Shown: piece after piece, positions 25,821 through 34,020 of the stretch
How positions within the stretch are numbered: position 1 is the first letter of the stretch
How the letters are laid out: each line of letters opens with the position of its first letter
Assembly (NCBI RefSeq): GCF_014256275.1
Contig: NZ_JACCFE010000002.1
Coordinates: 3,948,001-4,012,000 of the forward strand
DNA: 64,000 bases
From: Rhodococcus sp. 4CII
GTDB taxonomy: Bacteria; Actinomycetota; Actinomycetes; Mycobacteriales; Mycobacteriaceae
Direction: 5' to 3'
Made by a program: the position numbers and the translations under genes
Notes under the pieces: model-generated
The model's input: only the letters and a program-made list of their open reading frames with translations
What the model was told of the DNA's origin: nothing
Database searches by the model: none

Positions 25821-26513
25821 TCAGCTGGCGTTCGCCTCGGCGTCGGTATCCCACAGCCCGCGCTGCTCGAGTTCGTCGATCAGGTGATCCGCGCCGTCCA
25901 GGATGTGCGATTCCATGATCGTCTTCGCCCTCTTGCCGGCGTGCTTCCGCAGGGCCTCGAGCAGGAGGGGATGTTCCTCCTGGGTCGTGGTGATGTGGCC
26001 CTCGATGGTGGCGTAGAAGCGGTTGGGAAGATTCGTGACGACGGAACCGAGGAGGCGGGCGAGACGCGGAGAATCCGCGATCAGGTTGATCTTTCGGTGG
26101 AACGCGTGCCCGAGGGACGAGATGCTCTCGGTGTCGCCCTGGGCGATGGCGTCCTCGTGCTGCTTCAGGATTTCCTCGAGTTCGGCGATCTGCTGCGGAG
26201 TGATGTTCTTCGCGGCCCGTGCGGCCAGTTCGGCGGCCAGCTGAGCCTGCGCCCAGAACAGATCACGCACGTCCTGCTTCGTGAACGGGGCCACGACGAA
26301 GCCGCGCCGGGGGACCATCTCCACGAAGCCTTCGCTCCGAAGGGCGAGGAGTCCCTCGCGGACGGGCGTGGTGCTTACTCCCACGGCTTCGGCGATCCGC
26401 TCGATGCGGAGGAAGTCGCCGGCACGCACCTCGCCGGAGATGATCATCTCGCGGACGTACGTGGCAACTTCCTCGGGCAGTTGCTGTCGTCTTGACCTGT
26501 CATTCAGGGGCAT
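25821..26513 (-). CDS. GntR-family regulator (FCD domain)
   Basis: Regulator of 230 residues: N-terminal winged helix (about residues 10-75; LRIERIAEAVGVSTTPVREGLLAL) and an all-helical FCD ligand domain with metal-ligand histidines (FHRKINLIADSPRL, HPLLLEALRK, ESHILDGADH). Such proteins are mostly repressors released by organic acids. A copy of the AT-rich element lies just upstream, suggesting self-regulation, and it faces the MFS gene divergently. It is the best candidate for the protein that recognises this element across the 1-27 kb region. ATG 26513 is chosen over 26561, which lies inside the putative operator. Confidence 0.85.
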   Translation of the reverse strand: MPLNDRSRRQQLPEEVATYVREMIISGEVRAGDFLRIERIAEAVGVSTTPVREGLLALRSEGFVEMVPRRGFVVAPFTKQDVRDLFWAQAQLAAELAARAAKNITPQQIAELEEILKQHEDAIAQGDTESISSLGHAFHRKINLIADSPRLARLLGSVVTNLPNRFYATIEGHITTTQEEHPLLLEALRKHAGKRAKTIMESHILDGADHLIDELEQRGLWDTDAEANAS

Positions 26514-26549
26514 CGTCGGTCGCACCTTCCCGGATTCGAAAGACTCGAC

Positions 26550-26561
26550 ATAATGTACCAT
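26550..26561 (+). promoter_or_regulatory. AT-rich element 7 (ATAATGTACCAT)
   Basis: Immediately upstream of the GntR gene. Its reverse strand aligns over about 20 bases with element 4 (GTGGAT at the same end, ATTAT at the other). Confidence 0.5.
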
Positions 26562-26691
26562 CCACGCCCCCGTAGTCGACCGCTGCCCGGAGCCGTGCCG
26601 CCGGAAATCTCCGATTCCCGGGCACGGGAGCGCTCACGCCTTCTCCGCAGGCCCCACTGTCGGGTTGGTCGCCTCGCGGTCGACATAATCC

Positions 26692-26703
26692 ACGACGCAT
26701 CAT
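26692..26703 (-). promoter_or_regulatory. AT-rich element 8 (weak match)
   Basis: ATGATGCGTCGT on the minus strand within an AT-rich stretch (26683-26712) about 65 bases before the MFS start; the weakest of the set. Confidence 0.3.
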
Positions 26704-26765
26704 ATATTGTTCTGAATGTGATCTGTGTCGCACCGACTGTCGGTGCTACGAGCGAGAGGGACCTG

Positions 26766-28052
26766 ATGAGCACAACGAAGGATTGGGCGTCGCGCGTGGG
26801 GATGCGCCCGTATCAGATTGCATCCGTGGTCTTCTGCATGTTCCTGAACATGCTGGACGGATACGACGTCCTCGCGATGGGTTTCGCGATGCCGCACCTG
26901 CCGGAGGGCTTCGCGACCAATCCGCAGAAGGGCTACCTGATCAGTGCCGCCCTCGCGGGTATGGCAGTCGGCGCGATCGGCCTCGCCCGCTTCGCGGACG
27001 TCATCGGCAGGCGACGCATCCTGCTGGTCGGCCTAGCGGCCAACACCCTGGGCCTGGCCGCGTCGGCGCTGTCGAATGGTTTCGCAATGCTGCTGGTGAC
27101 CCGCTTCGTCACCGGCATCGCGATCGGGACCATCAGCGTCGTCATCGTTGTCCTCTGCCAGGAGGTCGTCCCCGCCAACCGGCGAAGTGTGGCGCTCGGC
27201 CTGGTCATGGTCGGCTATCCGCTCGGCACGACGCTCGCGGGCTTCGCCGGCGCCGCACTCGTGGCACTGGCAGGCGGGGCGTGGCAGGGCATGTTCTGGA
27301 TCGGGGCCGCGCTGGGGGTCCTGTCGTTCGTGGTGACCGCCGCCTTCCTCCGCGAATCGGACGACTTCCTGGCACGCAAGGGAACGAAGACGGAAGCTGA
27401 TCGGGCGATCCCCGCGCCGCAGAGCGAGGTCGGTCTGCTCGGCCGGGAACTGCGATCGCGCACACTCCTGCTGACATTCGGATACTCGATGCTCACCGCC
27501 GGGTACTACTTCGTCGGCACCTGGACGCCGCAACTGATCAAGGACGCCAGTGGCGACGCGGGGAGCGGTGCGCTGGCCGGCATCATGATCAGCTTCGGTG
27601 CGGTGGTCGGTGGATGCCTGTTCGGCGCGTTCGGGTTGCGGTTCCCCGGCGCGCGGATCGCGGTGATCACCTCGGCCGTGTCCGCCGCGGCGATCGCCGG
27701 GTTCGCGCTCACGCTGCAGGGCCCGTTTGCACTGGCCATGGCCGGGCTTCTCGGCGCAGGCACCTTCGCGGCCATGTCCGGGTTCACGTCCACGTCGACG
27801 ACAGCGTACCCGGTGCTCGCACGTGCCAAGGGCTACGGAGCGATGATGGGCGTGGCCCGCGCGGGTGCGATTCTGTCGCCGATCGTCGCGGGGTACGCGC
27901 TCAGCGTCATGACACCGCGCGCGATGTACCTCGCGGTCATCGTCCCTATCGTGCTCGCGGCCGTCGCGGCGATGGCTCTCACCCGCATCACCCGTACCGT
28001 CGTGGTCGGTGCGCCGAGCCGGACTGCCCCGGCGTTCGCAGGTACCGAGTAG
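26766..28052 (+). CDS. MFS transporter, aromatic acid:H+ symporter type
   Basis: Twelve-helix major facilitator of 428 residues. The first helix contains NMLDGYDVLAMGFAMPHL, the DGxD pattern of the aromatic acid:proton symporter family, and the cytoplasmic loop after helix 2 has RFADVIGRRRILLVG, the usual conserved loop. It would import an aromatic or similar carboxylate with protons. ATG 26766 follows GAGAGGG; a longer frame upstream is non-hydrophobic. It is divergent from the GntR gene with AT-rich elements between, so it is probably regulated by it, and it suggests that the pathway substrate is an organic acid. Confidence 0.87.
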   Translation: MSTTKDWASRVGMRPYQIASVVFCMFLNMLDGYDVLAMGFAMPHLPEGFATNPQKGYLISAALAGMAVGAIGLARFADVIGRRRILLVGLAANTLGLAASALSNGFAMLLVTRFVTGIAIGTISVVIVVLCQEVVPANRRSVALGLVMVGYPLGTTLAGFAGAALVALAGGAWQGMFWIGAALGVLSFVVTAAFLRESDDFLARKGTKTEADRAIPAPQSEVGLLGRELRSRTLLLTFGYSMLTAGYYFVGTWTPQLIKDASGDAGSGALAGIMISFGAVVGGCLFGAFGLRFPGARIAVITSAVSAAAIAGFALTLQGPFALAMAGLLGAGTFAAMSGFTSTSTTAYPVLARAKGYGAMMGVARAGAILSPIVAGYALSVMTPRAMYLAVIVPIVLAAVAAMALTRITRTVVVGAPSRTAPAFAGTE

Positions 28053-28064
28053 TCGCAGGACGAG

Positions 28065-28098
28065 GAAGGGCCGCTCGGGAGTTCCCGAGCGGCCCTTC
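28065..28098. terminator. Strong terminator hairpin
   Basis: Perfect 16-bp stem (28065-28080 with 28083-28098) with a two-base loop, 12 bases after the MFS stop and directly before the convergent alcohol dehydrogenase remnant. Confidence 0.8.
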
Positions 28099-28112
28099 GT
28101 GTGCGCGGGTGG

Positions 28113-28409
28113 TCAGTCGAACAGGATGACGCCGCGGATGTTCCTGCCGTCCTTCAGGTCCCGGTATCCCTGGTTGATCTCGTCGAGCCGGTAGGTGCGC
28201 GTGATCATGTCGTCGAGGTTGAGCTGTCCGGCCTTGTACATGTTCAGCAGCCGGTTGACGTCCCACGTGCCGTTCGTCGAGCCGAAGAGGCAGCCCTGCA
28301 GACGCTTCTGGGAGAGGGTGAGGTCGGCGACCGGGATCGGAAGACCGATCCGGGAGTGTTCGCCGACGGCGGCGCCCGCCTTACGGACCGAGGTGAGAGC
28401 CATCCGAGT
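28113..28409 (-). pseudogene. C-terminal fragment of zinc alcohol dehydrogenase
   Basis: About 98 codons matching only the C-terminal quarter of a medium-chain alcohol dehydrogenase (LTLSQKRLQGCLFGSTNG and the final DLKDGRNIRGVILFD). The zinc ligands and most of the coenzyme domain are missing. The frame remains open upstream to 28523, but that part does not look like the family. The fragment probably marks a deletion or recombination joint between the catabolic region and the SDR pair that follows. Confidence 0.75.
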
Positions 28410-28637
28410 ACTCAGATGCTGGCTCAGTGCCTCGACCGCGAGGGGGCGGATCTCTCTGTGCTCGCTGAAGCCATGCGTGAGGATGACCGACCGATAGTGA
28501 TGCCGATCGACCGCTGGGGGCACACACGCTTCGCCCCGGTGGCATTATCCGTCCAGTCGCTCGCAACCCTGGTTCGAGCACACCTGACCGGGATCGTTCC
28601 TTTCGAGCGGGCGCTTTCACGGTGGGACGGATCTGTT

Positions 28638-29384
28638 CTAGCGGACGTAGTCGGCGCCGGTGATGTCGACGGTGGTTCCGGTGGCGTGCCGGGCGCGCCC
28701 CGACGCGAGGAACGCGATGGTCTCGGCGACATCGTCGGGTGGGGTCACCTCACCGAGTGGCAGAGCGGCTGCCGCTTCGCGGGATAGAGCATTATCGGCG
28801 AGATCGGTGGCGACCCATCCCGGCGCCACCGCGTAGGCGAGGATATTTTCGCGGGCGTACCCGCGTGCGATTCCACGTGTAAGGGCTAGGAGTGCCCCTT
28901 TGGCTGCCCCGTAGGCGAGGTGTTCTGCGTCGTCGCCGCGGTGGGACGAGCGGCTCGCGAGGTTGACGATTGCGCCGCCGCCATGGTCGCGGAAATGGTT
29001 GATGGCATAGCGCGACAGGTCTGCGGGAGCGGTGAGGTTGAGCGTCAGGTTGCGCGACCACCCCGCCTCCCAAGCGGCGTCGTCGTCCATCGGCGATGCA
29101 ATCCAGGCGCCGGCATTGTTGACCAGCACGTCGACACGTCCGGCCAGGCGCACCGATTCGTCCCACACGGTCCGCGCTCCGGCGGACTCGGTCAGATCTC
29201 CTTGTACGAGATGCACGCGTGTGCCGTCCAGCTCCGCGGCAAGCGTCTCCGCGGCGACGGTACTCGAGCCGTAGTGCAGGATGACGGTGCCACCGTCCCG
29301 GTGGATGACCCGGGCGGTGGCCGCACCGATACCCCGGGAGGCGCCGGTCACCAGCACAGCCTTTCCGGCGAGCGGGGCGCTCAC
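28638..29384 (-). CDS. SDR oxidoreductase
   Basis: Classical short-chain dehydrogenase of 248 residues: TGASRGIGAAT at the N-terminus, NNAG, catalytic Ser in ASRSS and YGAAKGA with the Tyr/Lys pair. Its start overlaps the stop of the SDR at 29381 by four bases (ATGA), so the two are translationally coupled. A Gly-rich loop with no acidic residue at the end of strand 2 (HYGSS) leaves NADP as likely as NAD. Substrate unknown; may reduce or oxidise a hydroxy acid. Confidence 0.83.
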   Translation of the reverse strand: MSAPLAGKAVLVTGASRGIGAATARVIHRDGGTVILHYGSSTVAAETLAAELDGTRVHLVQGDLTESAGARTVWDESVRLAGRVDVLVNNAGAWIASPMDDDAAWEAGWSRNLTLNLTAPADLSRYAINHFRDHGGGAIVNLASRSSHRGDDAEHLAYGAAKGALLALTRGIARGYARENILAYAVAPGWVATDLADNALSREAAAALPLGEVTPPDDVAETIAFLASGRARHATGTTVDITGADYVR

Positions 29385-30154
29385 GAGACGGCCTGCGCGC
29401 CGGTGATTTCCACGGCCGCACCGCAGATGAACGGGGCCTCGTCCGAGGCCAGGAACGCGACGAGTGCGGCGACCTCCTCGGGGCGGCCGATTCGCCCGAA
29501 CGGGACCTTCCTGTCGAGGTCGGCGACGGTGAGGCCCTTCCGGGTGAGGCCGGCTTCGAGCATCGGGGTATGGATCTCACCCGGGCACACGGCGTTGACC
29601 CGGATGCCCCGCGGGGCGTAGTCGCGGGCGAGGTTCCGGGTGAAGGAGACCACCGCGGCCTTGGAGACGTTGTAGGCGACGTGCCCCGGGGCGGGATGCA
29701 GACCCCACTGGGACGCGGTGTTGACGACGGCACCCTTGCCCGACTCGATCATCGCCGGGAGCACCGCGCGGCACAGGTGGAACAGGGCGTCGACGTTCAC
29801 GGCGAAAGTGGCGGACCAGTCGTCTGCGCTCAGCGACAGCAGGTCACCGCGCCGGTTGATACCCGCGTTGTTCGCCAGGACGTCGATGCGGCCGTGACTG
29901 TCGACGACGTCCGCGGCGAGCACCGTGCACGCCTCGGGGTCGGTGACGTCGAAGACCCGGGCCTCGGCGAGCAAACCCCGCCCGGTGAGTTCGTCGGCGA
30001 TCGTCTTGGCTGCCGCGTCGTCGGCGTCGCACACGAGGACGCGGGCGCCCTCGACTGCGAACCGGGCACTGATCGCCGCACCGATGCCGCCGCCGGCACC
30101 GGTGACGATCACGACCTGATCGTCGAACCTGCGAGTGGTCTGGTTCGGGCACAT
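29381..30154 (-). CDS. SDR oxidoreductase
   Basis: Short-chain dehydrogenase of 257 residues: TGAGGGIGAAISARFA, acidic CDADD after strand 2 (NAD preference), NNAG, catalytic Ser in TASQWG and YNVSKAA. It is coupled to the SDR at 28638 by a four-base overlap. It is 46 bases downstream of the ABC ATPase gene in the same direction and so may be co-transcribed with the importer. It could act on a hydroxylated amino or organic acid taken up by that importer; this is inferred from position only. Confidence 0.83.
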   Translation of the reverse strand: MCPNQTTRRFDDQVVIVTGAGGGIGAAISARFAVEGARVLVCDADDAAAKTIADELTGRGLLAEARVFDVTDPEACTVLAADVVDSHGRIDVLANNAGINRRGDLLSLSADDWSATFAVNVDALFHLCRAVLPAMIESGKGAVVNTASQWGLHPAPGHVAYNVSKAAVVSFTRNLARDYAPRGIRVNAVCPGEIHTPMLEAGLTRKGLTVADLDRKVPFGRIGRPEEVAALVAFLASDEAPFICGAAVEITGAQAVS

Positions 30155-30200
30155 GGTCTGGTTGCTCCCGTTCGGTCGGAGTGTGTCGGTGGTGGTGCGC

Positions 30201-30989
30201 TCAGAACCGGACAGCGTCGATGAACTTGTTCAGCTCGTCGTTGTCGGACCTGGTGAAGGCGAGTTCCGGCGTGGTGTTCACGGCGATCTCGCCGTCCTGG
30301 AAGAACACCAGACGATCGGCGGCCTTGGAAGCGAAGGCCATGTCGTGGGTGACCAGTGCGATGGCAATTCCCTCCTCGGCCTTCAGGCGCCGCAGCACCT
30401 CGAGGACCTCCGCGGCCACCGGCGGGTCGAGCGCCGAGGTGATCTCGTCGCACAGCAGCAGTCGTGGCTTCATCATCAACGCGCGGGCGATGGCGACGCG
30501 CTGGCGTTCGCCGCCGGACAGCTGGGTGCACCGGCTCAGGATGTGCTGCTTCATCCCGACCTCCCCGAGCGCGGACTCGGCCCGGTCACGTGCGTCCGAG
30601 GCGGACATGCCGAGGCGTTTGCGGGGGGCGAGGGTGAGGTTGTCGAGGACGTTCATGTGCGGCCAGAGGGTGTACGTCTGGAACACCATGCCGACGTGAA
30701 AGCTCTTGTCCGCCCACGCTTCGGTGCGCTGCTGGTCCTCGAAGACCCGGACGCCGTCGAAGTCGATGGTCCCCTCGTCAGGCTCGGTGAGACCGGCGAG
30801 CGCGCGCAGCATCGTGCTCTTGCCGGATCCACTCTTGCCAATGATGACGGTGATGTCGCCGGCGTGCATGTCGAAGTCGACGTTGCGCATGATGGTGCGG
30901 CCATGGAAGCTCTTCTGCAGGCCGCGGGCGGAGACGAGGACTTCGCCGATTTCGGTCTGGAACGGTGCGGTGGATTCGAGGGTTTTCAT
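30201..30989 (-). CDS. Polar amino acid ABC transporter ATPase
   Basis: ATP-binding protein of 262 residues. It has Walker A GKSGSGKST, Q-loop VFQTYTLWPHMNVL, signature LSGGERQRVA, Walker B LLLCDEITSALD and the switch histidine in THD. The sequence resembles the amino-acid importer class (GlnQ/HisP type). The FQ.YTLWPH variant differs slightly from the usual FQ.F.LFPH. It is the third gene of the leftward importer operon, after binding protein and permease. Confidence 0.9.
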   Translation of the reverse strand: MKTLESTAPFQTEIGEVLVSARGLQKSFHGRTIMRNVDFDMHAGDITVIIGKSGSGKSTMLRALAGLTEPDEGTIDFDGVRVFEDQQRTEAWADKSFHVGMVFQTYTLWPHMNVLDNLTLAPRKRLGMSASDARDRAESALGEVGMKQHILSRCTQLSGGERQRVAIARALMMKPRLLLCDEITSALDPPVAAEVLEVLRRLKAEEGIAIALVTHDMAFASKAADRLVFFQDGEIAVNTTPELAFTRSDNDELNKFIDAVRF

Positions 30990-31041
30990 CGCTGGCCTCT
31001 GGTGTGGTTCGTGCGATCGATGGGGGTGGGGTGCGTGATCG

Positions 31042-31779
31042 TCATGCGGTCGCCACCCGTCGCCCGGGGATCATGCGGCTGAGGAAGTTCTGGCCGCCGG
31101 TCGCCCCGCGGGCGGAGTTCTGTTGCATGCGTCGTTCGAGGTTGCTAGTGGCCAGGGAGACCGGGAAGGCGACCGCGAAGTAGATCACCGCCGCGAGCGT
31201 GAAGACTTCCAGTGAACGGTAGGTCTCCGAGGAAATGGTGTTGGCGACGAACATCAGGTCGGCGACGGCGATCGTCGACACCAGCGCGGAATCCTTGAAG
31301 ATCGAGATGTTCAGCGAGAGGATCACCGGAGTCTGCTGCCGAATGGCCTGGGGCACAATGATGTAACGCAACTGCTGCAGCCGCGTCAGGCGCAACATCT
31401 GCCCGGCCTCGACCTGCTCGACGGGCACCGCCTGGAACCCGCTTCGATACGCCTCTGCCATGAAGGCGGTCAGATTCGCCGACAGGGCGATGATCGCCGA
31501 GGTGAAACCGGAGATCGTCAGGCCGGTGAGCGCCGGGAGGGCGTAGAAGATCCAGAAGAGCTGGACGAGCATCGGGGTGCACCGGAACACCTCGATGTAG
31601 GCCTGCGCACCCCAGCGGACCAGTTCGATCTCCGACATGCGAGCGACCGCCACGGGGACGGCGAGGACCATGCTGATCGCGATGGTGATCACCGTGAGTT
31701 CCAGGGTGACGACGAGGCCGCGGAGCATCAGGGGGAACGCGTCGGCGACGATGGTCCAGTCGAATTCGTATCCGTTCAT
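31042..31779 (-). CDS. Polar amino acid ABC transporter permease
   Basis: Membrane subunit of 245 residues with about five to six helices, belonging to the His/Glu/Gln/Arg/opine permease group. The conserved EAYRSGFQAVPVEQVEAGQ loop that docks the ATPase is present, as is the YIEVFRCTPMLVQLFW segment near the second helix. ATG 31779 is 11 bases past the binding-protein stop. Longer frames upstream are Arg-rich read-through of the binding-protein gene. Works with the neighbouring ATPase and binding protein. Confidence 0.9.
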   Translation of the reverse strand: MNGYEFDWTIVADAFPLMLRGLVVTLELTVITIAISMVLAVPVAVARMSEIELVRWGAQAYIEVFRCTPMLVQLFWIFYALPALTGLTISGFTSAIIALSANLTAFMAEAYRSGFQAVPVEQVEAGQMLRLTRLQQLRYIIVPQAIRQQTPVILSLNISIFKDSALVSTIAVADLMFVANTISSETYRSLEVFTLAAVIYFAVAFPVSLATSNLERRMQQNSARGATGGQNFLSRMIPGRRVATA

Positions 31780-31790
31780 GACAGCCGTCC

Positions 31791-32639
31791 CTACTTCTTG
31801 ACCAGATCGCCGAGATTGTCGATCTCGCGGTAGTTGACGTCCGAGTAGGCGCGGGTGAGTTGTCCACTCTCCCGGGCGCGTTCGATGGCGATGTTCACGA
31901 TCTGCAGCGAGCGCGCGTCGGTGTCGGCGGGGATCCCGTATGCGGCCGACGCGGAGTAGATCGCCGGGTCGGGGACGACGATCTTCAGGCCGGGGTCGGC
32001 GAGTGTCTGCGCTTCGGCGGTCGGCAGGTCGGTGAACTCGGCGATCACCCGCCCGGCCTGGACGGCGGAGATGGCGTTGGAGTAGTTGTCGACCGGCATG
32101 ACGGTCAAGCCTGTTGCTTGAACGGCCTTTTCGGGTGCCGAGCCCTGTGCGGTGACGACGGCGCCGCCGTCGGACCTGATCTGCTCGGCGGTGGTGTGCG
32201 GCGAGTCCGCCTTCACCACGTACACGCCCTGGTACTCGTAAACGGGGTCGGTGAACTGGATGGCCAGCGAACGTTCGACGGTGTAGTCGAGGTTGGCGGC
32301 GAAGTCGTAGCGATCGGCCTGGAGGCCGGCGACGATGTTCTTCCACTCGGCCGCCACCGGCTTCAACTCCACCCCGAGCTGATCGGCCAGATCCTGCAGT
32401 GGAATGAGGTTCGGGCCCCCGAGCGATCCGTCGGATCCCTGCACGGTCATCGGCGGGGCAACTGCCACGCCGACCCGCAGTTCCCCGCGCTGCTTGATGT
32501 CGTCGATGAACGAACCCTGTGGGCCTCCGGTGCCGCCGGACTCCGATCCGCTGCTCAGGCCGGCCCCGAAGTAGCCGGAGGCCGCGGCGACGACGCAGAT
32601 GCCGGCGACGGCGAGAACTCTGTTGGTGCTTTTTTGCAT
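31791..32639 (-). CDS. Amino acid ABC transporter substrate-binding protein
   Basis: Extracellular solute-binding protein, family 3, of 282 residues. The N-terminus has a hydrophobic signal or anchor segment (VLAVAGICVVAAASGYFGAG); no lipobox cysteine is seen, so it may stay membrane-anchored. The domain begins around RGELRVGVAVAPPM and includes YDFAANLDYTVERS and TDPVYEYQGVYVV. AGAGGGC precedes the ATG. It leads an importer operon whose promoter region carries a TTGTCAGACAA palindrome also present at the hydroxyproline operon, which suggests hydroxyproline or proline betaine-like amino acids as ligand. Confidence 0.88.
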   Translation of the reverse strand: MQKSTNRVLAVAGICVVAAASGYFGAGLSSGSESGGTGGPQGSFIDDIKQRGELRVGVAVAPPMTVQGSDGSLGGPNLIPLQDLADQLGVELKPVAAEWKNIVAGLQADRYDFAANLDYTVERSLAIQFTDPVYEYQGVYVVKADSPHTTAEQIRSDGGAVVTAQGSAPEKAVQATGLTVMPVDNYSNAISAVQAGRVIAEFTDLPTAEAQTLADPGLKIVVPDPAIYSASAAYGIPADTDARSLQIVNIAIERARESGQLTRAYSDVNYREIDNLGDLVKK

Positions 32640-32810
32640 GAGGTGCCCTCTTCGTATGCAGGGGTGCAGGCGCCGTGTGATGCGGCGGCCCTGTGACCGA
32701 ATTCCGAGTTCGACGAGGCGGGTCGCGTTCGAAGTGCGTGTCCCCATCGCTCGGATGGTGCGGAAGTTGGCGCAGAATGTGACCCACGCCGCATTTCCTT
32801 CTGCGTAAGA

Positions 32811-32821
32811 TTGTCAGACAA
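32811..32821. promoter_or_regulatory. GntR-type operator (importer promoter)
   Basis: TTGTC-A-GACAA, a perfect odd-centred palindrome 172 bases upstream of the binding-protein start, identical to the site at 33934. Confidence 0.7.
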
Positions 32822-33018
32822 CCAAACGGAGCGCAATAGTTCTACGAAGATTGCCGTGGCGTCGGCGAAGTGGCGTCACCTGGAGGAAACAAAGTATCGC
32901 CGCCGAGGACTGCTGAGCTGGGGGATATCCCGACGGACCGTGCCGTTGTGCGTCGGGCCGACGGTTTGTTAATTCCGGGTTATCTCCGCCGCCGCAGCCA
33001 CGGGATGAGCCTGGAGAT

Positions 33019-33744
33019 TCAGTCCGAGCTCTCGGCGGCCGCCATCAAGGCGACGAGTTCTTCGGCGCTGTCGATGGTGTGCGCGACGAAGGCCGCCCGG
33101 ATCTTGTCCAGGTTGCGAGTCTGGATGGCCTCGACCAGACGTTCGTGGACCTCGAAGGCGCGCTGGGGGTCGGACCGGGTGAACTGGTCCTGTGCGAGCG
33201 CGATCGTGATGTGCGCCTCGGTGACCGGCCACAGCTTCAGTAGCAGGTAGTTCTCCGACGCCGCCCAGATGCTGCGGTGGAATCGCAGATGGGCGTCGTG
33301 CTGGACGAGAGGGTCCGGGTCGAAGGCGAGACGCGCGTACTCGCGCCAGCTGTCCATTACAACGGCGAGGCGGCGTCCGGAGGCATCGGCGAGGATCGCG
33401 GTCATCGCCTGCATGTCGATCGCGACGCGCGCCTCGGCGATGTCGACGAGCGCCTTGGCGTCGAGCGACGCCACCCGCAGGCCGCGGTACGGCTCCTGGA
33501 CGATCAACCCTTCCTGTGCCAGTTGGTTGAGTGCTTCACGGACGGTCGGCCGGCTCACGCTCAGCGACGAGGACAGCTGCGCCTCGGTGAGCTTCTCGCC
33601 GGGCTGCAGGGTGCCGAGGACAATCCCCCGCTTGATCTCGGCGATGACGCCGTCGCGGCGGGTCGTCGAGGCGACCGGCAGCAGTGCTGCGCCGCCGCTC
33701 GGTGTGGCCCTCGCGCTGTCGGCCGTGGCCGGTGACTTCGCCAT
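33019..33744 (-). CDS. GntR-family regulator (FCD domain), hydroxyproline cluster
   Basis: Regulator of 241 residues: winged helix (about residues 30-95, with LSSSLSVSRPTVREALNQL) followed by an FCD domain (RFHRSIWAASENYLL). It resembles the second regulator at 35330 along its length. It lies between the importer operon and the catabolic operon and is divergent from the latter. The palindromes at 32811, 33790 and 33934 flank it, so it probably recognises them, regulating itself, the importer and the enzymes. Likely a repressor relieved by hydroxyproline or a pathway intermediate. Confidence 0.86.
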   Translation of the reverse strand: MAKSPATADSARATPSGGAALLPVASTTRRDGVIAEIKRGIVLGTLQPGEKLTEAQLSSSLSVSRPTVREALNQLAQEGLIVQEPYRGLRVASLDAKALVDIAEARVAIDMQAMTAILADASGRRLAVVMDSWREYARLAFDPDPLVQHDAHLRFHRSIWAASENYLLLKLWPVTEAHITIALAQDQFTRSDPQRAFEVHERLVEAIQTRNLDKIRAAFVAHTIDSAEELVALMAAAESSD

Positions 33745-33789
33745 GATCCGCCTTGGTCGAGTGAACGCTTCCTAGACCCATTATGCATA

Positions 33790-33800
33790 TTGCCTGACAA
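33790..33800. promoter_or_regulatory. GntR-type operator (one mismatch)
   Basis: TTGCC-T-GACAA, 46 bases upstream of the GntR start codon; one mismatch from the perfect palindrome. Probably autoregulatory. Confidence 0.6.
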
Positions 33801-33885
33801 TCGCGGGTGCCCGCCTCCGGTGAGTCCCGGAGCGGTCCGAGCCGCACGGGGTCTGCCCCAGTGACGGTCTGCTTCCGGCCACCCG

Positions 33886-33914
33886 TTGACATGGGCCGCA
33901 CAAGTGCTTAGTGT
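33886..33914 (+). promoter_or_regulatory. Promoter of the hydroxyproline operon
   Basis: TTGACA (33886-33891), 17-base spacer, TAGTGT (33909-33914). The operator at 33934 falls just after the expected transcription start, consistent with repression. Confidence 0.6.
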
Positions 33915-33933
33915 TGCCCATCACAAGCGCAGA

Positions 33934-33944
33934 TTGTCAGACAA
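33934..33944. promoter_or_regulatory. GntR-type operator (hydroxyproline operon)
   Basis: Perfect TTGTC-A-GACAA palindrome, 20 bases downstream of the -10 and 76 bases before the start codon of the first enzyme gene. Confidence 0.7.
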
Positions 33945-34020
33945 ACTGCAAGCAATTCGCCGCAACCGCCGGTTGCATCAATACCCGCTGAATCAGCGCA
34001 ATCAGGAGGTTCGAGACATC

